Part shown: positions 16,211 to 24,817 of the stretch, in pieces | Layout: each line of letters starts with the position of its first letter | Numbering within the stretch: the first letter of the stretch is position 1 | Origin: Methylobacterium sp. UNC378MF | GTDB taxonomy: Bacteria; Pseudomonadota; Alphaproteobacteria; Rhizobiales; Beijerinckiaceae | NCBI RefSeq assembly: GCF_900103195.1 | Contig: NZ_FMWU01000011.1 | Coordinates: forward strand, 62,001 to 126,000 | Direction: 5' to 3' | DNA: 64,000 bases | Program-made: the position numbers and the translations under genes | The notes under the pieces: model-generated | The model's database searches: none | What the model was told of the DNA's origin: nothing | Seen by the model: the letters and a program-made list of their open reading frames with translations, nothing else

Positions 16211-17215
16211 CTATCGGCGGTCGGCTCGACCCAGGAGCGAGGCCGCGGCCGCGGTGGCGCCAGCCAGCAGGATCCCGGTCAGGACCGGGTTGATCGAGGC
16301 CCGCGTGTAGACGCTGCGCATGACATGGTGGGGCGAGCTGCCGCGCACGGCCCCGTCGCGGCCAGCCGCGCGGAGGGCGCCGTCCCGGTCCTTGCCGGCC
16401 ACGCCGCCCTTCTGGGTCTTCGCCACAATCCGGGCCCCCATCCAGTCGGTCACCGCAGGGACACGCTTGCGCAGCGAACTCATCAGCTTGCCGCCGCCGC
16501 CGACATAGAGGTCCCGCGGCCCGTGTTCCGCGGCGTACAGGATCGCCTCCGCGACGTCCGCGGGGTCGTAGACCGGCGGCGGCAGCTTCGGAGCCTGCGC
16601 CATGTAGTTCTTGGCGTGTTCCGGGAACGGCGTGTCGATCGAGGCCGGCTTGATGAGCGTCACCGAGACCGGGGCACCCTCCTCCTGGAGTTCCATCCGG
16701 AGCGCGTCCGTGAAGCCTTTGATCGCGTGCTTCGAGGCGGAGTACATGCCCTGGATCGGGAAGGCGAGGTCGGAGGCGACCGAGCCCAGGTTGATCAGCG
16801 CGCCGCCCGCGCGCTTCAGGTGCTGCAGGGCCACCGTCGACCCGTAGACGATCCCCCAGAAATTGACGTCGAACAGGCGGCGATGATCCGCGTCCGAGAC
16901 CTCCTCGAGGCGGCCGAAGATCGAGAGGCCGGCATTGTTGACCCAGGTATCGAAGCCGCCATAGGCGCGCAGGGTCTCGGCGGCCAGGGCCTCGACGTCC
17001 TCGCGACGGGACACGTCGGTCACCACGGCCCGGGCCTCGCCACCCTGCTCCTGGATGTCGCGGACGATGTCATTGAGGACGGCGCCGTTCCGGGCCGCCA
17101 GGACGACACGGGCCCCGCGGCGCGCGGCCGCCCGGGCCGTGGCGAGGCCGATCCCACTGGAGGCGCCGGTGATGACGATGACCTGCTCGCGCAGGGGCTT
17201 GTGCCGGATCTGCAT
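16211..17215 (-). CDS. Short-chain dehydrogenase/reductase with C-terminal hydrophobic tail
   Basis: 334 aa. Rossmann fold with the NAD(P) motif VITGASSGIGLATARAAA (residues 13-30), NNAG near 92, and catalytic Ser and Tyr-x-x-x-Lys in the MYSASKHAIKGFTDALR segment. After about 250 residues there is an extension ending in a hydrophobic helix (NPVLTGILLAGATAAAASLLG), which may anchor it to the membrane. This long SDR type is common in Methylobacterium and is similar in plan to the protein at 61048-62040. Substrate unknown. The start is the first ATG before the Rossmann motif. Confidence 0.87.
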   Translation of the reverse strand: MQIRHKPLREQVIVITGASSGIGLATARAAARRGARVVLAARNGAVLNDIVRDIQEQGGEARAVVTDVSRREDVEALAAETLRAYGGFDTWVNNAGLSIFGRLEEVSDADHRRLFDVNFWGIVYGSTVALQHLKRAGGALINLGSVASDLAFPIQGMYSASKHAIKGFTDALRMELQEEGAPVSVTLIKPASIDTPFPEHAKNYMAQAPKLPPPVYDPADVAEAILYAAEHGPRDLYVGGGGKLMSSLRKRVPAVTDWMGARIVAKTQKGGVAGKDRDGALRAAGRDGAVRGSSPHHVMRSVYTRASINPVLTGILLAGATAAAASLLGRADRR

Positions 17216-17243
17216 GCTGCGTCTTCCTCTCTCGTGTGCGCAT

Positions 17244-17459
17244 TCAGCCCTGGCCGCCGCTCGGCCGGTCGCGCTCCGCCCCGAGGCTGGTCCCGCCGCG
17301 GCGGGCTTCCTCCTTCTCGGTGCCCGCCCTCTCCATCGGGCCGTCCTGCGGCTTGACCGTGCCGGTGGCGGTGTCGAGGGGAGTGTTGGCCAGTCCCGCG
17401 CTCTCCGGCTTGCCATGGGGCTGCCGCTGAGCCTGGGTGTCGTCGGGCGCGTCGGCCAT
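17244..17459 (-). CDS. Small hydrophilic hypothetical protein
   Basis: 71 aa, highly polar and probably disordered (MADAPDDTQAQRQPHGKPES; GTEKEEARRGGTSLGAERD). GAGGGATG lies upstream of the chosen ATG; a start ten codons earlier is possible. It sits 28 bases upstream of the SDR gene on the same strand, so the two are likely co-transcribed. Such polar proteins often accompany stress-responsive genes; no family recognised. Confidence 0.5.
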   Translation of the reverse strand: MADAPDDTQAQRQPHGKPESAGLANTPLDTATGTVKPQDGPMERAGTEKEEARRGGTSLGAERDRPSGGQG

Positions 17460-17694
17460 GCTGCATCCCTCGCGATAATTCGGATCCACGGGCGCCGCCG
17501 CCTGCCGCGATCGGGCCCCTCGGCGGATCGCGCCAAGCGGCCGATCCTTAGGGCCAACCCATCAAGCGGCAGGCGGGTCCAGCGATACCAGCCGGGGCGA
17601 CGGAGGCCGTCGGGCGCGGGTGGGGCGAACGCGCCGCAGGAACACAGCCGCCGGGCTCGTGTTGTCCGCCAAATCTTTTTCGCGAGGCGCGACG

Positions 17695-18213
17695 ATGTCA
17701 GGAACCGCCAAGAAGACCGACCCCAAACTGTGGGACAAGGTCAAGACGCAGGTCACGAAGTCTGAGAAGGGTGGGAAGCCTGGTCAGTGGTCGGCGCGCA
17801 AGGCGCAGATCGCGACTGCCGAATACAAGAAGGAGGGTGGCGGCTACGCCGGCAAGAAGACGGCTGACAACCATCTCCAGCAATGGACCGACGAGGAATG
17901 GGGCACCAAGTCGGGCAAAGCGAGCGGCGAGACCGGTGAGCGCTACCTGCCCAAGAAGGCCCGCGAGACTCTGACCGACACGGAATACGCCGCCAGCACG
18001 GCCAAGAAGCGGGCCGATACCCGCAAGGGCAAGCAGTTCTCGAAGCAGCCGAAGGCCGCCGCCGAGAAGGCTGCCGCGGCGCGCAAGGCCGGCACGGCAT
18101 CCGGCACGTCGGAGACGACGAAGACCGAGCTGATGCGCAAGGCCCGGGCGCAGAACGTGCCCGGCCGCTCGCGGATGTCGAAGGCGCAACTGGCGCACGC
18201 GGTCCACGCCTGA
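17695..18213 (+). CDS. DUF5872 domain protein with Rho/SAP-like C-terminus
   Basis: 172-aa Lys-rich protein. The N-terminal half (about 8-75) fits DUF5872: DPKLWDKVKTQVTKSEKGGK, then GQWSARKAQIATAEYKKEGG. After a basic linker, the last 32 residues (TELMRKARAQNVPGRSRMSK) resemble a Rho N-terminal/SAP-type nucleic-acid-binding helix pair. This architecture and charge suggest a DNA-binding or chromatin-type protein; that is inference. It stands alone, divergent from the small polar gene, and is followed by a clear hairpin. Confidence 0.78.
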   Translation: MSGTAKKTDPKLWDKVKTQVTKSEKGGKPGQWSARKAQIATAEYKKEGGGYAGKKTADNHLQQWTDEEWGTKSGKASGETGERYLPKKARETLTDTEYAASTAKKRADTRKGKQFSKQPKAAAEKAAAARKAGTASGTSETTKTELMRKARAQNVPGRSRMSKAQLAHAVHA

Positions 18214-18249
18214 GGCGCGACGCGCGAGGGCCGTCGGCCCAACGCAAGA

Positions 18250-18274
18250 CGTCCCGGGAATGGCTCCCGGGACG
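18250..18274 (+). terminator. Hairpin terminator
   Basis: Perfect 10-bp stem CGTCCCGGGA/TCCCGGGACG with a 5-base loop, 36 bases after the DUF5872 stop codon. It may serve both this gene and the convergent outer-membrane gene. Confidence 0.6.
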
Positions 18275-18420
18275 CTCCTCGGCTCAAGCGGCCAGTTTGA
18301 TCGGGCTGGGGATGCTCAGGTCGAGAGACGATGCGGCCCGTCCGCAGACAGGGCCTCGCGCTATCTGGCCGCCGGGACGCAGCCCCCCGCGGGTGCGGGG
18401 GGCGCGATCGGACGCGGATC

Positions 18421-19251
18421 TTAGTACGAGCCGAACTTGTAGTTCAGGCCGGCGCGGACGACGGCGAACTCGTCGTCGCGGCGACCGATGTTGTTGTAGG
18501 CCACCGGGAAGTTGTTGGCGGCGTTGATGACGAACGCGCCCTGGTTGCGGGTGTTGCGGTCGAGGTTGACGTACAGGCCTTCGACCTTGAGCGTCACGGC
18601 CGAGGAGCGGAAGAAGTTCAGGAACGAGTCGGTGGGCAGGGCGTACTCGATGCCGCCGCCGACGGCGTAGCCGGTGCGGAAGCTGTCGTTGCCGGCAAAG
18701 CCGCCGAAGGAGCGGTCGGCGCTGCCCGAGCCGTAGGCGAAGCCGCCGGTGCCGTAGAACAGCACGCGGTCGAAGGCGTAGCCGATGCGGCCGCGGACGG
18801 TGCCGAAGAAGTCGAGGCTGGAGAGGCCGCGCGGATCGGTGACGTAGTAGCCGGGCGCCAGCGGGCCGACGAGGAACGCGCTGTTCCGGCTGCGGCCGAA
18901 GTCGAGGTACTGGGCGTCGGCCTCGATGCCGACCACCACGCCCGAGCCCGGGGTGAACTGGAAGTTGTAGCCGACCTGGCCACCGCCGGAGAAGCCTTCC
19001 TGGTTGCGCTGGCTGAAGAAGGCGGTGGTGCCATTGCCGTACGGGGCGGGCACGCCGAAGCTGTTGGTGTTGTTGCTGCTGGCGTCGAAGGCGTAGCCGG
19101 CGTTGATACCGAAATAGGCGCCGGTCCAGGTGAAGACCGGGACGGGGGTGAAGACCGGCGGGGGGGCGGCGCGGCGCGGCAGGTCGGCGGCCGAGGCGGC
19201 GCCGGTCAGGAGGGCCGTGGCGGCGCTCGCGAGAAGAAGCTTCTTGATCAT
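18421..19251 (-). CDS. Outer-membrane beta-barrel protein (Omp25/porin-like family)
   Basis: 276 aa. Signal peptide MIKKLLLASAATALLTGAAS with AASAAD cleavage, then a Pro-rich linker and an 8-stranded barrel of Gly/aromatic alternating strands, such as FTWTGAYFGINAGYAF, SGGGQVGYNFQF, GTVRGRIGYAFDRVLFYG and FAVVRAGLNYKFGSY. The C-terminal strand ends in an aromatic residue, as needed for BAM-dependent insertion. AGAGGACCAG precedes the ATG. This is a typical abundant Hyphomicrobiales surface protein; a specific transport role is not indicated. Confidence 0.9.
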   Translation of the reverse strand: MIKKLLLASAATALLTGAASAADLPRRAAPPPVFTPVPVFTWTGAYFGINAGYAFDASSNNTNSFGVPAPYGNGTTAFFSQRNQEGFSGGGQVGYNFQFTPGSGVVVGIEADAQYLDFGRSRNSAFLVGPLAPGYYVTDPRGLSSLDFFGTVRGRIGYAFDRVLFYGTGGFAYGSGSADRSFGGFAGNDSFRTGYAVGGGIEYALPTDSFLNFFRSSAVTLKVEGLYVNLDRNTRNQGAFVINAANNFPVAYNNIGRRDDEFAVVRAGLNYKFGSY

Positions 19252-20083
19252 CTGGTCCTCTGTCTCCCGTTGGACGGGATGTTTACCCGGCGACAGAACG
19301 ACAGGACGCGGCGGGGCGATAGTGCATCGCTGCAACAGCCCGGAATCGCGGTTTTCAGCCCCCAACAGCCAGGTGCGCTGGAGCACATCCCGAGACGGAT
19401 TGTTCAAAGCCAAGTCGAGGAAGTGTATCGGAGCGTTTCGGGAAACAAAATGCCCCGCCGCACGGATGCGGACGGGGCTGCAGTTTGTTGGTGAACGTTC
19501 CCAGGACCAACCAGGAAGCTTCGGGCTTGAATAGATCCTACCGACGGGCAGCCCGCAAGCCCGCCGGCACCCCGCAGAGCAGTTAACATTAATTTACGAC
19601 CGACCGCCGCCGACGTCCCGGCGCGCGCGCAGGCGCGGCGCCGGAGATGTTCCGCGATTCAGGATGGTATCGGGCCGTTGCGCGGTGGCTCGCCGCGGCC
19701 GCGGCCCGGACCTTCCGGCATCCGGCGGCTGTTTCGGGTGATCGAATAGTGATCCGGGCTCAATCCGGGTCTTGGGCCGGCGCGCGTGTTTCTTTCGGCG
19801 GTCGCCGCGGCCACTGGATCTGCTGGGGATCGGAAGATCTCGCGCGGCGGCCCGTCGTCGGAAAATCGGTCCGACTCCGCTCCGGCCGGCCTGTGGAGAA
19901 AAGGACGCCACGCCCGCAGGGGCACGGCGGCCGCGACTTCCCCGGCGCGCGTCAGGACCCTATCTGCTGCCGTCGTCTTCCGTGGAGATTTCAGGAAACG
20001 CGCATGGCTCCCGTCGCGCTGCCTTCGATGCCGGTCCGGACCGGGACCGGAGACGTCTGCCTCGCTCCCTCCGTGAGGCTTCG
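19252..20083. other. Gene-poor intergenic region
   Basis: 832 bases. An A/T-enriched section at about 19430-19610 is a likely promoter for the outer-membrane gene on the minus strand. The open frames here are Arg/Pro/Gly-rich shadows of GC-rich DNA without good ribosome-binding sites. I see no RNA gene or repeat that I can support. Confidence 0.4.
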
Positions 20084-20179
20084 GTGACCGATACGCCGGC
20101 CCCCTACATCGCGGTCGCATTCCTCTCGGCGCTGTTCCTTCTCGTGGCCGGGCTGCAGGCGGAAGGTCTCCTGTGGTGA
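20084..20179 (+). CDS. Possible 31-aa single-pass membrane peptide
   Basis: A GTG-initiated frame with GAGG 7 bases upstream, coding for a short polar start (TDTPAP) and one continuous hydrophobic helix (YIAVAFLSALFLLVAGLQAE). The hydrophobic pattern and stop position are plausible for a small membrane subunit or toxin-like peptide, but it is very short and could be chance. Confidence 0.35.
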   Translation: MTDTPAPYIAVAFLSALFLLVAGLQAEGLLW

Positions 20180-20275
20180 TCCGCTTGGTCCAGGGCCATT
20201 TTCGCGTCGGCGCGTCCGTCCGGGCCGGTGCCCGGGCCTGCCGGGACGTGACGCGGTTGCGAGCGTAGCGCGCCG

Positions 20276-20758
20276 ATGTTCGGCTTCTCCCTCAACGCGA
20301 CCGAGCCCGACAGCATCGCCCACATCATCCAGGTGGCGCTCGCACCCGCCTTCCTGCTCTCGGCGCTGGCGACGCTGCTCAACGTGTTCTCGACCCGCCT
20401 CGGCCGGATCTCCGACAAGGTCGACGGCCTCTCGGCGGAAGCCGCCCGGGCGACGGAAGCCGAGGCCGCCCGCCTCACCCGCCGCCTGACCTTCCTGCGG
20501 CGGCGCTCCTTCGTGCTGGACGTGGCGGTGGTCCTGGCCTCGCTGGGGGGCGGGCTGATCGGTCTGGCCGTGCTGACCCTGTTCGTCGGGGCGTTGCGCG
20601 ATGCGGCGACCGCCTCCGTCCTGTTCGCCTGCTTCGGGGCCGCGCTGGTCTGCACCGTGGCGGCGATCGCGGCCTTCATGACCGAGATCCTCATGGCCGG
20701 CCGCGGCATCCGCGACGAGGTCGATCGCCAGAAGGACAAGGTGCCGGCGCCGCGGTGA
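20276..20758 (+). CDS. DUF2721 family membrane protein
   Basis: 160 aa, inner membrane. One hydrophobic helix near the start (IIQVALAPAFLLSALATLLN), an Ala/Glu-rich cytoplasmic helix (about 45-75, including RLTRRLTFLRRRS), then two more helices (about 80-105 and 115-140). This matches DUF2721, for which no function is established. The gene is monocistronic or followed by the small gene at 20969. Confidence 0.8.
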   Translation: MFGFSLNATEPDSIAHIIQVALAPAFLLSALATLLNVFSTRLGRISDKVDGLSAEAARATEAEAARLTRRLTFLRRRSFVLDVAVVLASLGGGLIGLAVLTLFVGALRDAATASVLFACFGAALVCTVAAIAAFMTEILMAGRGIRDEVDRQKDKVPAPR

Positions 20759-20968
20759 GGCAAGCGCGAATCACTCGGGGCGGTTTTCGCGGCCCGGACC
20801 GCATGGCGCCCCGCCCGGCCTGCCCGGACGCGCCGGCGGAGGCGCTCGGGAGGGGCTCCCGGGGCGTCCGAGGTGGCGATCGGGCGATTTCGATTGCGGC
20901 GTGCCCGAGCCCGGCCTTAGTCTTCCGACGGCCTGAGGCAGCCGCCGGCTGCGCCCGAGTGTTCCGTC

Positions 20969-21148
20969 ATGAGCATCGCGATCCTGGTTGCTTTCGTTGC
21001 CGGCGCACTCTGCCTCGGAATTCTGTCCGCGCTGATGCCGTTCGGGCGGCGGGAGACCGAGGAGCTGGAAGAGGTGCTCCCCTATGAGGACGACTTCTTC
21101 GACGTGGGCGGCCCGGTGATCGATCTGGAGCCGCGCCACCTCACCTGA
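20969..21148 (+). CDS. Small membrane-anchored acidic protein, 59 aa
   Basis: Starts MSIAILVAFVAGALCLGILS, one hydrophobic helix of about 22 residues, followed by MPFGRRETEELEEVLPYEDD and an acidic C-terminal tail. The positive residues after the helix place the acidic tail in the cytoplasm. It looks like a genuine small protein, with a clear helix-to-charged transition and natural stop, but the ribosome-binding site is weak. Family not recognised. Confidence 0.55.
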   Translation: MSIAILVAFVAGALCLGILSALMPFGRRETEELEEVLPYEDDFFDVGGPVIDLEPRHLT

Positions 21149-21168
21149 CGGCACGCGCCCGAGGAATC

Positions 21169-21426
21169 CTAGGGGCGCAGGGATCCTGCCGTGCCGGGCG
21201 GCGCGTTCTGCCGGGCCGACCAGACGACCCGACCGAGGGGATCCCGCAAAGCCGCCGAGCCCGCCCGGCCGGCCAGCAGATGTGCGAATCGGGCCTTCGC
21301 GGCATCGATCGCCGCCGCTTCGACGGGACCTGGGATCTGTTCGTCGTGGATGATGATGCCGCCGGCGCTCTCCCGGTGGACGATGCATTGAAGCCGGTAG
21401 GGGGCCGGGGTCTCGGACGGGGCCAT
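21169..21426 (-). CDS. Hypothetical protein, 85 aa
   Basis: Small soluble protein: YRLQCIVHRESAGGIIIHDE, then an Ala-rich helix (EAAAIDAAKARFAHLLAG) and a strand DPLGRVVWSARQN. The strand-helix-strand plan and the D-x-x-G-x-x-x-W-S-x-R ending resemble the 73-aa protein at 2745-2966. The start was set at the ATG before the conserved-looking part. Function unknown. Confidence 0.55.
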   Translation of the reverse strand: MAPSETPAPYRLQCIVHRESAGGIIIHDEQIPGPVEAAAIDAAKARFAHLLAGRAGSAALRDPLGRVVWSARQNAPPGTAGSLRP

Positions 21427-21753
21427 GGCGATCTCCCGCCCGGTCACGGGGCCGGCGCGCCGCCGGAGCGGCGAAGCGGGATCCCGGGCGCGGGCTGGAG
21501 GCCGGTCCGGATTGTGGGAACCCTGCGGGACATCCAGGCCTCCTCGATTCGGTGGGTGGGGCGCAATCCTAGCCGCTTCATCCGATCCGGCGACGGCCGC
21601 ATGGCGGCCCCCTGCTTGCCCCGGCGTAATTGGGGGCCGCCTGAGCGGGATTCGCAAAGGCGGCCACCGGTGTAGCGGTCAGGACCTGCGACCGGCCGTG
21701 GAACTGAGCGGACGCAGCGTCGGCTCGCCGATGCGGGTCCGCTTCAGGTCTGC

Positions 21754-21954
21754 TCAGACGGCCTCGCCCTCCGCGTCGTCGGCATCCAGGATCGTCTCCA
21801 GGTCGCCCACGAGGGCGTCGAGCTGATCGGCGGTCGCAACGAGCTTGAGCTTGGTGCCGTCCTGGGCCTCGATCGCGATCTCGATATGGTCGGCGACCTG
21901 GGCCGCCAGGGCTTGCTTCACCGTATAGGTCGTCACGTCGGACTTGTCGGCCAT
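21754..21954 (-). CDS. Hypothetical acidic protein, 66 aa
   Basis: Starts MADKSDVTTYTVKQALAAQV with AGGAGA 6 bases upstream, which decides this start over one nine codons earlier. The sequence continues IEIAIEAQDGTKLKLVATAD and an acidic tail (LDADDAEGEAV). Reads as a small alpha/beta fold with about equal helix and strand. No family recognised. Confidence 0.65.
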   Translation of the reverse strand: MADKSDVTTYTVKQALAAQVADHIEIAIEAQDGTKLKLVATADQLDALVGDLETILDADDAEGEAV

Positions 21955-22030
21955 GCTGATCTCCTGAGTGGCTGCGGGCAACGCAGGGAGACCGGGATCG
22001 GGGGTGCGGCAGAAGCTCGCGACCGGCGCC

Positions 22031-22393
22031 CTATCCGCGCTTGCGCGTGTAGCGTTCGACCACGCGCTGCCGATGCGTCGGCACGTCCAGCAGGCGGGGA
22101 GCGCCCGGCCGAGGGCGATCGCTGGTCACCGGTCGGGGTGCGGGCAGCAGCTCCGGCATGGACCGGGGCGTCTCGACGATAACCGCCTCCAGCACGACCG
22201 GGCGCATCGCCCGCGCGGGCCGCGCCGGGCGTCCCGGCCGTGCCGCGAGCGTGCCCAGAGCCCAGAGGCCGAGGCAGAACAGGCCGATCAGGATGCCGTC
22301 CCAGGACGGCTCGGTCCGGCACATCAGGATCCCGGCGCCGGTAAGGGCGGCCGTGGCCGCAAACAGCCGCGGTGTCGGATCGGCGGAATTCAT
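22031..22393 (-). CDS. Hypothetical membrane protein, 120 aa
   Basis: Two hydrophobic helices near the N-terminus (LFAATAALTGAGILMC and GILIGLFCLGLWALGTLAA), then an Arg/Pro-rich cytoplasmic tail. GAGGG lies before the ATG. The gene upstream on the same strand ends 4 bases inside this start. Function not known. Confidence 0.5.
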   Translation of the reverse strand: MNSADPTPRLFAATAALTGAGILMCRTEPSWDGILIGLFCLGLWALGTLAARPGRPARPARAMRPVVLEAVIVETPRSMPELLPAPRPVTSDRPRPGAPRLLDVPTHRQRVVERYTRKRG

Positions 22394-22488
22394 ACCGCAC
22401 CCTCGGTGCGCAGACCTGAGGGCGCGTGAATGACATCGCTCCAATTGTCGGCAAACGTCCGATTCTCCGCGATGCGCATGGCAGCCAT
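22390..22488 (-). CDS. Possible 32-aa coupled leader peptide
   Basis: Short frame MAAMRIAENRTFADNWSDVI whose stop overlaps the start of the membrane-protein gene by 4 bases, suggesting translational coupling. The composition is more balanced than surrounding shadow frames. No family and only moderate start support, so this is tentative. Confidence 0.3.
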   Translation of the reverse strand: MAAMRIAENRTFADNWSDVIHAPSGLRTEGAV

Positions 22489-22513
22489 GGCGGTCGGTCC
22501 CGCGGAACGCGCC

Positions 22514-22756
22514 TCAGCCCGCCAGACTTGAGGGGGGTTGCCACGTGACGCCGGGATGCTCGCGGATATCTCCGGCCCGGGATCCGGTATCGGCATCGCT
22601 CGTCCAGTCGCCAGGCTCGGCGACGTGGGCGATCTCGGCGTCCGGGTAGGCCGCCGCCAGGAACAGGCGCGCCTCGCCCTCGGCCTCGGCGCGGATCGTC
22701 ACGAGCGGCCGCTCGCCCCCCGCGTCGCGCACCTGCGCGATGAACAGCTTGGTCAT
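22514..22756 (-). CDS. Hypothetical protein, 80 aa
   Basis: Starts MTKLFIAQVRDAGGERPLVT after a strong GGAGGAGG ribosome-binding site. It has a strand, a helix (EGEARLFLAAAYPDAEIAHV) and a polar tail. The arrangement resembles the other small strand-helix-strand proteins of this stretch. Function unknown. Confidence 0.65.
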   Translation of the reverse strand: MTKLFIAQVRDAGGERPLVTIRAEAEGEARLFLAAAYPDAEIAHVAEPGDWTSDADTGSRAGDIREHPGVTWQPPSSLAG

Positions 22757-22793
22757 GATCCTCCTCCGGACTCGTTGGCGGGCGCGGTGCGGA

Positions 22794-22970
22794 TCAGGCC
22801 TCCCGTTCCTCGACGTGGAGGCCTCCGGCCCGCAGGTGGCTCGGGATCCGGGTGCGGTCGCCGAAGCCGGCGGCGCACGCCATCGCGTCGAGAGCCGCCA
22901 GGGGATCGAGCGCCGAACCGATCCAGACAATCGCGCCCGTCGCCGCCTGCATGATCCGGAACACCTTCAC
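22794..22970 (-). CDS. Hypothetical protein, 58 aa
   Basis: Starts at a GTG (VKVFRIMQAATGAIVWIGSA) after a GAGCGGGG site; an internal ATG six codons later is the alternative. Strand-turn-strand, then a helix (LAALDAMACAAGFGD) and a charged tail. It lies 37 bases upstream of the gene at 22514-22756 and is probably co-transcribed with it. Confidence 0.5.
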   Translation of the reverse strand: MKVFRIMQAATGAIVWIGSALDPLAALDAMACAAGFGDRTRIPSHLRAGGLHVEEREA

Positions 22971-23265
22971 GCCCCGCTCCCGGTCTCGACCTTCGAACAA
23001 GCTTGGGGGGCTGGCGGGTGTTCCCGGTGGAAAACTCGCGGCGCATGGCCCGCGCCGCCGGGCCGAGCCCAACGGCTGCCCGATCCACGATCGCGGCAGC
23101 GCGGCTTCCCGCAGGGGCCGGATGCGCCCGCGCGAACATCTGTGGGCTGCGGCCGATTCGCTCCGGCCTCACCCGAGCGGGAACGGAGTGCGCCGGGCAT
23201 CGGTTCTCCAGCCCATGCCGGCATGGGCCGGCGCGTCGCGAACCCGATCGGGATTCAGGAGAGCC

Positions 23266-23445
23266 ATGACCAGCCGCACCGTTCAATCCGCTCTGCTCGC
23301 CCTCGCCCTCGTCGCCGGCAGCGCCGGGATGGCCGCCGCGCAGAGCACGCCCAACGGTAACACCGCCACCTCCGGCGCCCCCGCGGGCGACAACAGCACC
23401 GGCAACGGCGCCACCGGCAGCGGTGCGGCGCCGAGCGGGCGGTAA
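23266..23445 (+). CDS. Small secreted Gly/Asn/Thr-rich protein
   Basis: 59 aa. Clear signal peptide (residues about 1-25, cleaving after GMAAAQ) and a low-complexity mature part (TPNGNTATSGAPAGDN, then GNGATGSG). GGAGAG precedes the ATG. No Cys and no fold; similar short exported proteins are common in Methylobacterium. Role unknown. Confidence 0.65.
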   Translation: MTSRTVQSALLALALVAGSAGMAAAQSTPNGNTATSGAPAGDNSTGNGATGSGAAPSGR

Positions 23446-23703
23446 CCTCGGGTTAACCATAAGGGTCGAAGCCCTCGATCCTCACAACCGTGCAACTTCC
23501 CGTCCCGCGGCCACCCGGCCTGCGGGACGTTCTGTTTCCGGGTCCAGTCTGGGGCCCGTGGTTGGTGCCGCTACTCGGCGCCCTAGCCCGGCGGGCCGGG
23601 ATGCGGTCCAGGGTCCGGTGTTTGGAACGCAGTGCCACTTTTCTAAGCAGGCAGAATCGCCATACTAAAGCTGTGGCCGGCGCTGTGCGCGCGGTCCGGA
23701 CTT

Positions 23704-24753
23704 ATGCAGGCGATGCGAACCAAACCGATCCTGCAGCTCATCGGCGAGAGCCCGGGCCATCGTCAGGCCGACGCGTGGCGCGACGCCGTTGCGCCGTTCT
23801 GGGATTTCACGATCCGCCGGGAGGATCTGTCCGATTTCCGCGGGCAGTCCCAGGTTCGGCATCTCGGCACCGCGATCGTCTGCAGTGCCCGCGCCTCCGG
23901 CCTCCGGTTCGTGCGCGAGCGGGCCCTCGCGGCCCGGATGGGCATCGATCACATCGTCGCCCATATGCGCGTCTCCGGGCAGGCCAGGGTCACGATCGGC
24001 GGCAAGGAGCGGGAGTGCGCCCCGGGCGATATCTGCCTGCTCGACCTGTCGCAGCCGCTCTCCGCCTGCTCCACCGATTACCAAGCCATCACGGTGGTGC
24101 TGCCGCGTCCGCTCTTCGGCTCCCGCCAGAGCGTGCTGGACTCGCTGCACGGAGCCGTAATCCGCGGTGCGACCCCGTTCGGCCGGATGCTCAACGACCA
24201 CCTGCGCTCCCTCAGCGCGCACGCGACCGGGTTCTCGGCACCGGAGGCCGCGGCGGCGGCCGAGGCGACCGCCGCGTTGCTCGGTGCGGCGACCCTGGGC
24301 CTGCCGCAGGACGAGGGGGGCGCCGGGTCAGCCGAGCTGGCGCCCCTGCTCGTCGCCATCCGGCGTTTCATCGAGGCCGAATTGGCCTCCACGGATCTGA
24401 CCGCCGAGACGATCGGGCGGCGGTTCGGCGTCTCGCGCAGCGCCCTGTACCGGCTGTTCGTCCCCCTCGGGGGTGTGTCCGGCTATATCCGGCAGCGCCG
24501 GCTCGCTCGCGCCTATCGTGACCTCGCCACCGGCGACGGGCGCTTCGCCCGCATCTCCGAGGTGGCGTATCGCTGGCGGTTCGAGAGTCCCGCCCATTTT
24601 ACCCAGGCGTTCCGCGCCGAGTTCGGCTGCGCGCCCCGGGATGTCCGCGCCCAGGCCGCGGCCGAGCCGGAGAGATCGTCGGCCGCGGCGCCGCCGGCTC
24701 CGGCCGAGACCTGGGCCGACTTCTACGACTGGGTCCTGAAGCTGGCGGCCTGA
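23704..24753 (+). CDS. AraC-family transcriptional regulator
   Basis: 349 aa. The N-terminal half is an AraC-binding-like sensor domain (about 60-160, including MRVSGQARVTIGGKERECAP and GDICLLDLSQP). The C-terminal half has two helix-turn-helix units of the HTH_18 type: LTAETIGRRFGVSRSALYRL and the ISEVAYRWRFESPAHFTQAF block at about 285-310. The effector is unknown. It precedes a small exported protein and a metal-efflux operon on the same strand and might regulate them; that is inference. Confidence 0.88.
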   Translation: MQAMRTKPILQLIGESPGHRQADAWRDAVAPFWDFTIRREDLSDFRGQSQVRHLGTAIVCSARASGLRFVRERALAARMGIDHIVAHMRVSGQARVTIGGKERECAPGDICLLDLSQPLSACSTDYQAITVVLPRPLFGSRQSVLDSLHGAVIRGATPFGRMLNDHLRSLSAHATGFSAPEAAAAAEATAALLGAATLGLPQDEGGAGSAELAPLLVAIRRFIEAELASTDLTAETIGRRFGVSRSALYRLFVPLGGVSGYIRQRRLARAYRDLATGDGRFARISEVAYRWRFESPAHFTQAFRAEFGCAPRDVRAQAAAEPERSSAAAPPAPAETWADFYDWVLKLAA

Positions 24754-24817
24754 GCGGGCCTGGTCTGGCGATCCCCGACCTTGTGCCCTCGGCCTCGGAT
24801 GGACCATAAGGGCGGCG

